Assembly (NCBI RefSeq): GCF_015291665.1
Contig: NZ_CP030048.1
Coordinates: forward strand, 1,922,001-1,986,000
Direction: 5' to 3'
DNA length: 64,000 bases
From: Bradyrhizobium sp. CCBAU 53338
GTDB taxonomy: Bacteria; Pseudomonadota; Alphaproteobacteria; Rhizobiales; Xanthobacteraceae
Positions 8,476-16,553 of this stretch are shown here, in pieces. Under the pieces are notes generated by a model. That model had not been told where the DNA came from. It ran no database searches and saw only the letters and a program-made list of their open reading frames with translations. Within the stretch, counting starts at the first letter, position 1. Every line of letters starts with the position of its first letter. Both the position numbers and the translations under genes were made by a program.

Positions 8476-11400
8476 CTATGCCGCCCGGCTCGTCGCCCGA
8501 ACGCTTGTACCCGACTGAAGGTCATGGACGATCGTCGCCGGCTCGATGGCCATGGCAATTTCGCAGAGATGACGATGGTGAGTGAAGTAGACGACCTGGC
8601 CGACGGCGGCCATCCCGGCGAGCAACCGGAAGGCTTCTTCCGCCCGAAAATCGTCGAACGTCTCCATGATGTCGTCGGCGAGAAAAGGGCCGGGCGTGTG
8701 GGCGCGTACGAATTCGTGATATCCGGCTACACGCAGTGCCAGGTACAGTTGGAAGCGCGTGCCCTTCGACAGCTCGGAAGCGATTTTTGAGCTGCCGTCG
8801 GATCCCTTGGCGATCAAGAGCTCGCTGCCATTCGACGGCTGCGTAAGAAGCTCGGTGTAGGAACCCCGGCTGATCAGGGAAAATGCCTCAGACGCACGCT
8901 TCATCATCGAACTACGATGTCGGTCGCGATAGGCGCTCAAGGCCCTATCTGCCGCCGCAATCCCGAGCTTCAGCCTGAGATAGGCCAATGCCTTGTCTTC
9001 GATGGCGAGTAGCACCGTACGCCGTCTCGCTTCTACGCGCGCGATAGCGGCGTCGCCGCCGACGGCGGCTATTCTGTCTTCAGCCCTGTTTCGTGCGGAG
9101 AACAGGTCGCGGCTCCGACCGTCCTCATCTTCGAACCGCTGCTTCAGGGCGATCAATTCCGCTTCCAATGAGACGCGATCGACCGCGTCGAGCATGCATT
9201 CGGCTCGCTCGATGGTTTCCGCCCGACTTCCCTGAAGCAGTTCGTCGCGGGCCTGGATCAAGCGTGCATCGAGATCGGATCTGCGGGCGATCGCGCGCAA
9301 GCGACCGTCGACTTCCGTCAACGATGCGACGCCAAAGTGGCTCGTCATGAGGCTCGCCCGGGCATCCACCTCCGCACTTTCATCCGCAAGCGCCCGCGCC
9401 TTGTCCTGCTCCGCGACGAGTCGCGCTTCGATCTCCGTCCGTCGGTCCAGTATCTTCGCCGTGGCCCCGATGCAGTCCATGACGGCATGACAAAGTCCGA
9501 GAACGTCCGAGGAGTCTTGCGGCAGCCCGATCAAGGCGGCGAGCGCTTCGACTTCGGTCTGAAACTGGATCTGGTCGCGCTGCATTTTCGTGATGCGGTC
9601 CGTCAACTCCGATCGCTTTTGCAGAGCCGAGTCCAACTCCGCGAGAGCTTCGAGCGTTTCGCGCACGATGGCGGTCGTGGGTCGGATTTCGCGTTGTCCG
9701 AGCCAACAGGAAGCGCAGATCTCCTCCCAAGCCTTGCTCCAGGCTTCCTCGGCCAGCCGGGCATCGCCGAGCTTCCGCTCGCGAAACCTCAGCTCGCGTC
9801 GCCGATCCTCGATCGCCGCACGTGCGTTCTTGGTGTCGACGGTGCGATCGAGCGCTGCCTGGCCGGCCGCCAACATCGCGGCGACGTCATCGTCTTCGCG
9901 GATTTGCACGCCCGCCGAACGCATCATGCCGGCAACCCGCTCCCGTGAGACAGCGGCTTCGGTCTGCGCATCGTGAAACTCTCGTTCGGCCGCCAGCAGT
10001 TTTCGGTGGGCATCGACCGCCGCGTCGCGCTTCCGTACCCATTGGTGCAGCCCCGATACTCCGACCGAAGCGTCGAGGCCGTGACCGATCGCGCTGATCG
10101 CCTTCTCGATTTCCTCGGTCACGGCCATACGCTTCTTCTGGCTCTCCTGAAGCTGCCGACCGAGCTGCGTCAGGGCCGCCCGGATCTCGGCTTGCTCCAA
10201 CAGAGCATTGTTCAATTCGGCGATGCCGGCCGTATGGGTGAAGCGCTGCTCTGTGATCAGATCGAACTTGCGCATGGCGTCCTCGAACGCGGCCGCCGTC
10301 GTCGCGTCCAGCTCCGCCTTGTGAGCGGCCCAGGCGGCTTCGCGCGCGGACCGCGCTTCGCCTGCGTCCTTGTCGCTGACGAAGCCGACCATGGCACCGA
10401 GCGCCGCGATTCTCGCATCGAGACGTTCTGCCTGGGCGGCGAGGCGATCCTGTTCGCCATGTCGTGCCGTGATTTCTTGGGAGAGGTCCGCTTCAATCGC
10501 TGCCCAACGTTGAAGCTGTGCTTGCGTCGGCACCGACGCCTCGCAGAGGGTAATCCTGTCTCCGGCCCAAGGACGTAGGTCGGCCAAGTGATCGTCGAGT
10601 TCATTCGCGCGCTCGCGACACATGCGATGGGCCGTACGCAACCGAGCCGCGTCGCCGACTTGGCGAGCCGTCGCAACGGCCGCGGTCAAGGCGCCAGTTG
10701 CCGCCTCGTCGAAGCCTGCGTCGCGCCCTTCGATCTTCATTTCGGCGAACGACAACGCCACGGCCGCCTTGTCGACTTCGGCTTCGGCCGCGGCGAGATC
10801 GGCCTCCACCCCAGAGCGTCGCTCCATCAGGTCCCGAAGCGGTCCAGTGACGGCGGCCGGCAAGATGAGCTGTGCGGCATCCTGCTCCGAGGCATGATCG
10901 ATGCGGCCGAGAATCCGCAAGATCGTTTGTTCGGCGACCCCGAGGCGAAGACGGCGATCGGGAAGGTCCTTCTCCGCCGTAATGTGCCTTGCACGCAGGT
11001 CCATCAGCAACTCGGCGCGCTTCTCCAGCCCGCAAGCCGAAACGTTCACGACGAGCCGTTCGAGCTGCTCCCGCAGATCGACGATGCTCTCCGCGATCGT
11101 TCGCGTCTGAGCCGCCAGCGTCGTCTGCCGGGTCATCAACTCCGGAAGATCGTCGGCCCAGGTAGATGGCGCGTCGGCCAACGCGGCGAGTGGAAGCAGA
11201 TCCGCCCGAAGAGACCGCAAGGCTTGAAGTCTCGGCAAGGCGTTGAGGAAGCGTTGCACTTCGTCGATACGGGCCTGCGTCCGGCCGCGCTGGGCGATAG
11301 CCTCGGCGTACGCGGAAGTCGCTTCGTCGCGCTCGATGACGAGCCGGGAATAGTCGGAAGCGAGCGTGTCGGTCCGATCCCTCTCATCCTTGAGCGCTGA

Positions 11401-11973
11401 CAACTCCTTCTTGAGGTCGGCAAGGAGCCCCGATCGTTTTCCCGACCGGAAGAAGCTTTCCGCTTCCGATCTTGCGGCGCCTAGCCTATCGCTGAGATCG
11501 GCGAGCCCGGCTGTCGCGGAGAATAGTAGATGACCGAGGTCGCCCTTGCTGGCGAGAATGCTTTCTCCGCCCGCTTCCAGCGTCTCGTCGTCGAGGCTGA
11601 ACATCGTCTGATACGCGCCGCGATCTAAGCCGCCGAGTTCGCCGAGCAGTACGGCATCCGGAACAGGATTTCCCGCATCGTCGAGTAGGCTGTTGTGCGG
11701 CGCCTTGATCCGGGAAAAGGCACGTACGGTCCCGAGGATATCGAGTTCGGCCTCGATGCGCATCGCCGGATATGGATGCAGAAAGTTGAACCGACTTGTA
11801 TGGCCAATGCCGTAGAACAGGTCCATGCACGCCGACATCGCGGTGGACTTGCCGGCCTCGTTGGGGCCATAGACGATGTGGAGATCGGAGGCGCCGGCCG
11901 AGCATTCTCCGAAATCGATGACCGCGTCGGTGAACTTGCCGTAGCGGCGAAGGCCGAGCTTTCGAAGGCGCAT
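8476..11973 (-). CDS. SMC/Rad50-like DNA-repair ATPase, YhaN type
   Basis: 1165 residues. Walker A is GPNEAGKST at about 36-44, with ABC-type ATPase strands around it. A long coiled-coil region of Ala/Glu/Arg/Leu-rich heptads fills residues 170-1000. The C-terminal part carries an ABC signature-like SKGTRFQLYLAL, Walker B in FLADDIMETF and the switch His in YFTHHRH. This is the SbcC/Rad50 layout in the YhaN version. The start at 11973 overlaps the stop of the phosphoesterase gene (TGATG), so the two proteins are made together as an Mre11-Rad50-like complex for processing DNA ends. Confidence 0.9.
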   Translation of the reverse strand: MRLRKLGLRRYGKFTDAVIDFGECSAGASDLHIVYGPNEAGKSTAMSACMDLFYGIGHTSRFNFLHPYPAMRIEAELDILGTVRAFSRIKAPHNSLLDDAGNPVPDAVLLGELGGLDRGAYQTMFSLDDETLEAGGESILASKGDLGHLLFSATAGLADLSDRLGAARSEAESFFRSGKRSGLLADLKKELSALKDERDRTDTLASDYSRLVIERDEATSAYAEAIAQRGRTQARIDEVQRFLNALPRLQALRSLRADLLPLAALADAPSTWADDLPELMTRQTTLAAQTRTIAESIVDLREQLERLVVNVSACGLEKRAELLMDLRARHITAEKDLPDRRLRLGVAEQTILRILGRIDHASEQDAAQLILPAAVTGPLRDLMERRSGVEADLAAAEAEVDKAAVALSFAEMKIEGRDAGFDEAATGALTAAVATARQVGDAARLRTAHRMCRERANELDDHLADLRPWAGDRITLCEASVPTQAQLQRWAAIEADLSQEITARHGEQDRLAAQAERLDARIAALGAMVGFVSDKDAGEARSAREAAWAAHKAELDATTAAAFEDAMRKFDLITEQRFTHTAGIAELNNALLEQAEIRAALTQLGRQLQESQKKRMAVTEEIEKAISAIGHGLDASVGVSGLHQWVRKRDAAVDAHRKLLAAEREFHDAQTEAAVSRERVAGMMRSAGVQIREDDDVAAMLAAGQAALDRTVDTKNARAAIEDRRRELRFRERKLGDARLAEEAWSKAWEEICASCWLGQREIRPTTAIVRETLEALAELDSALQKRSELTDRITKMQRDQIQFQTEVEALAALIGLPQDSSDVLGLCHAVMDCIGATAKILDRRTEIEARLVAEQDKARALADESAEVDARASLMTSHFGVASLTEVDGRLRAIARRSDLDARLIQARDELLQGSRAETIERAECMLDAVDRVSLEAELIALKQRFEDEDGRSRDLFSARNRAEDRIAAVGGDAAIARVEARRRTVLLAIEDKALAYLRLKLGIAAADRALSAYRDRHRSSMMKRASEAFSLISRGSYTELLTQPSNGSELLIAKGSDGSSKIASELSKGTRFQLYLALRVAGYHEFVRAHTPGPFLADDIMETFDDFRAEEAFRLLAGMAAVGQVVYFTHHRHLCEIAMAIEPATIVHDLQSGTSVRATSRAA

Positions 11974-13250
11974 CAGCGGACCTCCTGCGCGCTGCCGACG
12001 GCGAGCCGTGCCAACACTTCTTCCGACCCCTCGCTGGCGAGGCGACCGACAAGCAGGTCCAGGCCGGTCTCGTCCGGAGCCAGGCTCCGTCGGCATTCCG
12101 GGGGGAGTTGCGCCAGAAGGTCGTTGACGATAACGCCCGCTTCCGCCCGAAATGCTTCCGATCCGACGATTTCGTCGCTCATCGTCCTTCGCAGAGCTTC
12201 GACCGGATCTGCGCTCTCCGCATCATCGACGACCGATCTTCGGCAGGCGGTGTCGATTTTTTCGATCCAGATGTTGCCTATCGCCTCGGCCCGCGTCTCG
12301 GCTTCCGTGCGCAGAAGATCGGCGTCGCGACGGAAGGTCCATGCCATCGGAGTCGTTCCCGAAAGGGCAAGTCGCGCAACCGTGTGATCGGATGCCGATC
12401 GACCGGCGGCTTCGACCAAAGCTCTGTCGATCCGAGCGGCCAAGTCGGGCCACGACGCGGCCCCGGAGGCGTCAACGGAGACGCGCTCGAATTGCGCCAA
12501 GCTGACGATGCGTTCTTCGATCTGTATCGATCCATCGTCGAGCACGCTGGCCAGCGTTACCGACTTCGGACCATGTTCTCCGACGTCTCGTCCTTGCGGA
12601 ATGCCGGGCATCACCACCGTGCAAGGTCCCTCGATCGTAGAGCGCTTGTGGATGTGCCCGAGCGCCCAGTATCGGAAACCCGATGAGAGGAGCTCGGCAG
12701 CGCTGCACGGCGCGTACACGTCGTGAGGAGGAGAACCGTCGAGGCTGGTGTGCATGAGACCGATGTTGACCGCGCCGGCGACGGGCGGGCGATATTTGGA
12801 AAGAAGGTTTTCCGGTGCGTGCGGCTTCGCGAAGCTGAGCCCGTGGACCGCGATCGGCCGCTCCCCGCGATCCCGCGGGATCTCGACGAACTCAGCGCGC
12901 CCGCCGAACAAGTGCACATTTCCAGGGAGGACGAGCTCCTTCGTTATCTTCGACAGCGCGTCGTGATTGCCGCGGATGATGAAGACCTCAATCCCGGCCG
13001 AATGCAGGCGGAGGAACTGCTCGGCGAGAAAGCGCGCCGTCTTCATCGAAGTCTGCTCGCCGTCATAAAGATCGCCGGCGATCAGGAGGGCGTTCACCTG
13101 CTCGTCGAGACACAAGTCGACGATGCGCGAGAGCACTTTACGGCTGGCGTCGCCCACGAATTCCGCCAGCCGCGGATCGCGCAGAGCGAGCGAACGCAGC
13201 GGCGAGTCCAGATGGACATCGGCTGCATGCACGAAGCGGTAGGCGGTCAT
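11973..13250 (-). CDS. Mre11/SbcD-like metallophosphoesterase nuclease, YhaO type
   Basis: 425 residues with the calcineurin-like nuclease motifs in order: HAADVHLD (D11, H13), LIAGDLYDG, RGNHD, GLMHTSLDG and ALGHIHKR. These bind two metal ions in SbcD/Mre11 exonucleases. The C-terminal 150 residues are less conserved and probably form the capping and ATPase-binding part. It is the first gene of the two-gene operon and overlaps the YhaN-like gene by one base. The pair should sense and trim DNA ends, which fits the nearby Ku and ligase genes. Confidence 0.92.
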   Translation of the reverse strand: MTAYRFVHAADVHLDSPLRSLALRDPRLAEFVGDASRKVLSRIVDLCLDEQVNALLIAGDLYDGEQTSMKTARFLAEQFLRLHSAGIEVFIIRGNHDALSKITKELVLPGNVHLFGGRAEFVEIPRDRGERPIAVHGLSFAKPHAPENLLSKYRPPVAGAVNIGLMHTSLDGSPPHDVYAPCSAAELLSSGFRYWALGHIHKRSTIEGPCTVVMPGIPQGRDVGEHGPKSVTLASVLDDGSIQIEERIVSLAQFERVSVDASGAASWPDLAARIDRALVEAAGRSASDHTVARLALSGTTPMAWTFRRDADLLRTEAETRAEAIGNIWIEKIDTACRRSVVDDAESADPVEALRRTMSDEIVGSEAFRAEAGVIVNDLLAQLPPECRRSLAPDETGLDLLVGRLASEGSEEVLARLAVGSAQEVR

Positions 13251-13401
13251 GATGGTTACTCATCCTGAGTCGAATCAGCAAAGTTTACTGCGCCGCGCGA
13301 ATCGCGATTCGATTGTCATCGACGAGCGGCAGCCGCCGTCCCAGATATCCCCAGCACTTTGGGCTGCCCTCGCACGCGCTGCTTAATTCCTCGGTTCGCG
13401 T

Positions 13402-13803
13402 TCATTCGTAGGTTGGCCAGCACCCGTCCTCTTCGTGACGGCCGGTCCTCTGCCTGCAGGTGTTATCGAGCAGGCGCTGCCCGACCGCCTCCCAAAAGGT
13501 TTCGGACCCGTAGAGGCGGACCGCGTCGGCCTTTTGGATCTCGAGAATCCGCTCGCAGCGGCGGCAGGCGACCCGCAACACGTGCCGCGGGATGTCGCAG
13601 AGCCGCTGCTTTTGGACCGGGTAGGCGGGAGGTCTGGCGTCGGCGGCAGCATCGTCCAGGACGGCCTGCCAGTATTCCGGAGGCAGATCGTCTGGCGGGC
13701 CCACCGCGGGCGGTACCGGCGCGTTTCTGCCGACCGCAGAGGCGGCAAGCCTTTCCATTTGCTTTCGGGTCGGCATGCGCCAGCTCGCGGGGCGATCGGA
13801 CAT
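13402..13803 (-). CDS. Conserved rhizobial protein with Cys pair, divergent from ku
   Basis: 133 residues. The C-terminal part VLRVACRRCERILEIQKADAV..LYG contains a CxxC pair, and a further Cys near the end (NTCRQRTGRHEEDGCW) may complete a metal site. The N-terminal half is Pro/Ala-rich. No function is known to me. A LexA box lies 10-24 bases upstream of its start and the gene is divergent from ku, so it may belong to the damage response. An internal ATG (MPTRKQ) is a possible alternative start. Confidence 0.7.
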   Translation of the reverse strand: MSDRPASWRMPTRKQMERLAASAVGRNAPVPPAVGPPDDLPPEYWQAVLDDAAADARPPAYPVQKQRLCDIPRHVLRVACRRCERILEIQKADAVRLYGSETFWEAVGQRLLDNTCRQRTGRHEEDGCWPTYE

Positions 13804-13812
13804 GCCGCATTA

Positions 13813-13827
13813 GAACATATCATGAAC
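13813..13827. promoter_or_regulatory. LexA (SOS) box, alphaproteobacterial type
   Basis: GAAC at 13813-13816, seven bases, then GAAC at 13824-13827: an exact match to the alphaproteobacterial LexA operator (GAAC-N7-GAAC, or GTTC-N7-GTTC on the other strand). It lies between the divergent Cys-pair gene and ku, 10 bases before the former and 125 bases before the latter. LexA control of the minus-strand gene is likely; control of ku is possible. Confidence 0.6.
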
Positions 13828-13952
13828 AAAAGAGTCGAGTCCGCCGAAGGTTCAAAACTCGAAAAATCATCCGGTGCGCGACAATCGATTGTCGGAACCA
13901 AGCCTTCTCGTTCGTCTTGAATCCAGCCACAGCCCTTGGAGTAACCGTGTAA

Positions 13953-14879
13953 ATGGCCCCTCGAGCCAACTGGAAAGGCTTTCTCCGGCTGTCGCTCGTG
14001 ACCTGCCCGGTGGCGCTCTATCCGGCGACGTCCGAGTCCGAGAAAATCAGCTTCAATCAGCTCAACCGCCAGACGGGGCATCGCATCAAGTACCTGAAGG
14101 TGGATGCCGATACCGGCGATGAGGTGCCCACCGAGGACATCGTCAAGGGCTATAAGGTCGACACGGACACGTTCATCGAGGTCACCAAGGAGGAACTCGA
14201 GAACGTCGCGCTGGAGAGCACGCGTACCATCGAGATCGACGAGTTCGTCGACCGGCAGGAGATCGATCCACGCTACCTGATCCGGCCGTACTACCTGCGT
14301 CCGGACGGAAAAGTCGGGCATGACGCCTTCGCCGTAATTCGCGAGACCATCCGGGAGATGGATAAGGTCGCGATTGGGCGGGTCGTGCTCACCAACCGCG
14401 AGCACATCATCGCGCTCGAGCCGATGGAAAAGGGCCTCGTCGGTACGTTGTTGCGCTATCCCTACGAGGTCCGGGACCCGCAGGAATACCTTGACGAGAT
14501 TCAAGAAGTGAAGGTCACGAAGGATATGCTGGACTTGGCCAAGCACATCGTGAACCAGAAGTCCGGTCGCTTCGAACCCGAGAGATTCGAAGACCAGTAC
14601 GAGACCGCTTTGATCGACCTAATCAATCAGAAGCGCTCCGGCAAGCCGATCGTGCCGAAGGAGCGGCCGGCCGCGAGCAACGTCGTCGATCTGATGGAGG
14701 CGCTGCGCCGGAGCGTCGGCGATGCCTCCACCGAGACCAAACCTTCGAAGTCGGCCAAGAAGAGAAGGAGGGCGGCCGAAGGGCAGAAGGAGATGCTGAT
14801 GCCGATCGCCGGTAAGAAACCGGCCAAACAGGCGGCGCCGAAGAAGTCGGCCCCCAGGTCGCAACGAAGGTCCGCCTGA
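13953..14879 (+). CDS. ku: Ku DNA end-binding protein (non-homologous end joining)
   Basis: 308 residues, standard for bacterial Ku. The opening WKGFLRLSLVTCPVALYPAT and the core with GHRIKYLKVDADTGDEVP, the IDEFVDRQEIDPRYLIRPYYL region and the KGLVGTLLRYPYEVR segment are typical of the ring-forming Ku core. The C-terminal 60 residues are Lys/Ala-rich (PSKSAKKRRR, KKPAKQAAPKKSAP), a basic tail of the kind that helps Ku slide on DNA. It binds double-strand ends and recruits LigD-type ligase, encoded at 15318-16238 in opposite orientation. A LexA box lies upstream. Confidence 0.96.
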   Translation: MAPRANWKGFLRLSLVTCPVALYPATSESEKISFNQLNRQTGHRIKYLKVDADTGDEVPTEDIVKGYKVDTDTFIEVTKEELENVALESTRTIEIDEFVDRQEIDPRYLIRPYYLRPDGKVGHDAFAVIRETIREMDKVAIGRVVLTNREHIIALEPMEKGLVGTLLRYPYEVRDPQEYLDEIQEVKVTKDMLDLAKHIVNQKSGRFEPERFEDQYETALIDLINQKRSGKPIVPKERPAASNVVDLMEALRRSVGDASTETKPSKSAKKRRRAAEGQKEMLMPIAGKKPAKQAAPKKSAPRSQRRSA

Positions 14880-14898
14880 CGATTGTGAGGAGAACCGC

Positions 14899-15111
14899 AT
14901 GGATATGAGAGAAGCCTCCGCAATGACGGAAGCCTCCGGGCTGATGGGTGAACCGGGTGGCGCTGAGCAGCCTGGCCTGCTTCCACGCTCGCCGTCGCAA
15001 GACGTCGCCATGATGTGGGCCGATCGGCTGCGCGAGGTCGCAGTGAAGTCTCCGTTGCAGTCCCTCTTCGTCGCATTCCTGCTCGGTATCTGGGTCGCGC
15101 GCAGGCGCTAG
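14899..15111 (+). CDS. Small protein with C-terminal hydrophobic segment
   Basis: 70 residues, with GAGGAG placed correctly before the ATG. It follows ku by 19 bases, so it is likely in the same transcript. The C-terminus, SPLQSLFVAFLLGIWVARRR, looks like a single membrane segment followed by a positive tail. The N-terminal part is Met/Ala/Gly/Glu-rich and polar. Function unknown; the position suggests an accessory role or simple read-through from ku. Confidence 0.65.
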   Translation: MDMREASAMTEASGLMGEPGGAEQPGLLPRSPSQDVAMMWADRLREVAVKSPLQSLFVAFLLGIWVARRR

Positions 15112-15129
15112 ATCCGTCCAGCACGCTTC

Positions 15130-15316
15130 ATGGCTAGGAAGCTCAAAACGTCCCAGACCTCGCTTGGGTTCTACGATTTGGCGGTCGCTGCACCATCGAT
15201 GGAGGCAGCGCTCGAGGCTTGGGGGCGGGCAGCAATCTTTTTAGCAGGACTTCGCCAAGGAGACGGACGAGAGCCGCTTCAACCCGCCGGCAGTTGTCGC
15301 ATGCACATTGACAAAG
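15130..15316 (+). pseudogene. Truncated and frameshifted rhizobial conserved gene (TolA-annotated family)
   Basis: The start MARKLKTSQTSLGFYDLAVA, then APSMEAALEAWG, matches from memory a small rhizobial family often annotated as TolA-like envelope protein. After AWG the homology continues one frame over (SNLF, DFAKETDES) from about 15235. It then ends abruptly within about 15 bases of the ligD stop codon. The gene is therefore both frameshifted and cut off, with the ligase gene lying across the break. Confidence 0.55.
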
Positions 15317-15317
15317 A

Positions 15318-16238
15318 TCAGATATCCTTTCTCAGCCCCTTGAAGAACGCGTGCCTGACCTTGCCTTCTGCCGACTTCGTCCGGTACTCGATTTCGGCGA
15401 GAAGCTTGGGCTCGACCCAAATGCCCTTGTGCGAGATGCGCTTTGCATAGGGCTGCGTTCTTCGGATAAGAGGCTTCAAGCGCTTCTGCAGATCGGCGGC
15501 CGATACTTTGTCGAAGCCATGGTCCACCTTGCCTGCATAGATGAGGTCGTCGCCCTTGCGGCGACCGAGATAGATGCCGTCCCATTTGCCTTCGTCGAGA
15601 GCGAATCCTGCGATCGTCAGGGTCTCCCGCTGCGCGCAGGTTTTCTTGACCCAGTTGTTTCCGCGGCCACCGGCATAAACACTTTCCTTGACTTTCGAGA
15701 CGACGCCTTCGAGTCCGATCTTGCAGGCGTGCGCAAACATCGCGCGACCCTCGATCTCAAAACTTTCGCTGAATTGTATTTCCGTACCGGAAACGATCTT
15801 CTTGAGTTCGGCCTTGCGTCGCAGCAACGGCAGCTTCCTCAAGTCTCGGCCGTTCAGGTACAGCAGGTCGAACGCAACTAGGACGATCTTGGTCGAGCTG
15901 CCCTTGAGCTCCTTGATGAGCTCGGCGAAGTCGCTAGTACCGTTGACCGCGGGCACCACGATCTCGCCATCGATGATGGCGGAGCCTGCCTTCACATGCC
16001 AGGCGTCGGCAGCGACCTTTTTGAAGCGATGCGTCCAGTCGTGTCCTCGGCGGGTGAAGATCTTGACGCCGTCATTCGCGAGATGGACTTGGACGCGATA
16101 ACCATCGAACTTGATTTCATGAATCCATCTGGCTCCCGACGGGACCTTATCGGCAAAGGTCGCAAGTGCCGGTTCGACGAAGCCGGGGAAGGGAGTTTTG
16201 ACGCCAATCGGCTCCGGTTTTTTGCGCTGAAACGCCAC
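15318..16238 (-). CDS. ligD: ATP-dependent DNA ligase, stand-alone LigD ligase domain
   Basis: 306 residues from a GTG at 16238, which has TGGAG seven bases upstream. The longer open frame to 16442 adds a Pro/Arg-rich unconserved stretch. Motif I is EIKFDGYR with the adenylated lysine K43. Other ligase motifs follow: IIDGEIV, VAFDLLYLNG, EGVVSKV and WVKKTC. The C-terminal OB fold is present. The polymerase and phosphoesterase domains of full LigD are missing, so this is a ligase-only partner of Ku, a type seen as extra copies in rhizobia. It faces the Ku transcript convergently. Confidence 0.92.
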   Translation of the reverse strand: MAFQRKKPEPIGVKTPFPGFVEPALATFADKVPSGARWIHEIKFDGYRVQVHLANDGVKIFTRRGHDWTHRFKKVAADAWHVKAGSAIIDGEIVVPAVNGTSDFAELIKELKGSSTKIVLVAFDLLYLNGRDLRKLPLLRRKAELKKIVSGTEIQFSESFEIEGRAMFAHACKIGLEGVVSKVKESVYAGGRGNNWVKKTCAQRETLTIAGFALDEGKWDGIYLGRRKGDDLIYAGKVDHGFDKVSAADLQKRLKPLIRRTQPYAKRISHKGIWVEPKLLAEIEYRTKSAEGKVRHAFFKGLRKDI

Positions 16239-16290
16239 GCAAAGACTCCATACATCAACCGATTCAAACTGGGGCCGTCGGATTCGTTCC

Positions 16291-16315
16291 GGAACCCGGG
16301 AATCCTTGAAGCGTT
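16291..16315 (+). promoter_or_regulatory. EcfG-type general stress promoter
   Basis: GGAAC at 16291-16295, a 16-base spacer, then CGTT at 16312-16315. This matches the GGAAC-N16/17-CGTT promoter used by the alphaproteobacterial general stress sigma factor EcfG. The small DUF3606 gene starts 33 bases downstream with a good ribosome binding site, so the spacing is right. It lies within the 5' flank of the oppositely oriented ligase gene. Confidence 0.55.
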
Positions 16316-16348
16316 GCACTTCCGCCATTTGCACGCAGGAGAAATGCC

Positions 16349-16546
16349 ATGGCGGCAGCGAAGAAGAAAACGGCACGTGGACGCACGCAGGATCGGGCGC
16401 GGGTCGCGCGAGGTCAGGACTACGAAGTGCGCTACGAGGCAAAGAAGACGGGACGATCGGCTTCCGCGGTGAAGAAGACTGTCAAAAAGGTCGGCAACAG
16501 CCGCAAGAAGGTCGAGAAGAAGCTCGGGCGTGGAAAGCGCGCTTGA
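16349..16546 (+). CDS. DUF3606-type small basic protein
   Basis: 65 residues, very Lys/Arg-rich. The core DYEVRYEAKKTGRSASAVKK followed by TVKKVGNSRKKVEKKLG matches the short DUF3606 pattern common in rhizobia. GGAG stands before the ATG. The pI is extreme and the protein probably binds nucleic acid. An EcfG-like promoter lies just upstream, implying expression in general stress or stationary phase. It ends seven bases before the convergent dinB stop. Confidence 0.75.
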   Translation: MAAAKKKTARGRTQDRARVARGQDYEVRYEAKKTGRSASAVKKTVKKVGNSRKKVEKKLGRGKRA

Positions 16547-16553
16547 GGGCGGC

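Noticed and set aside
13804..14546. Upstream extension of the minus-strand frame into ku
   Set aside because: The extension lies antisense to ku; only 13402-13803, which is in a different frame, looks like a gene.
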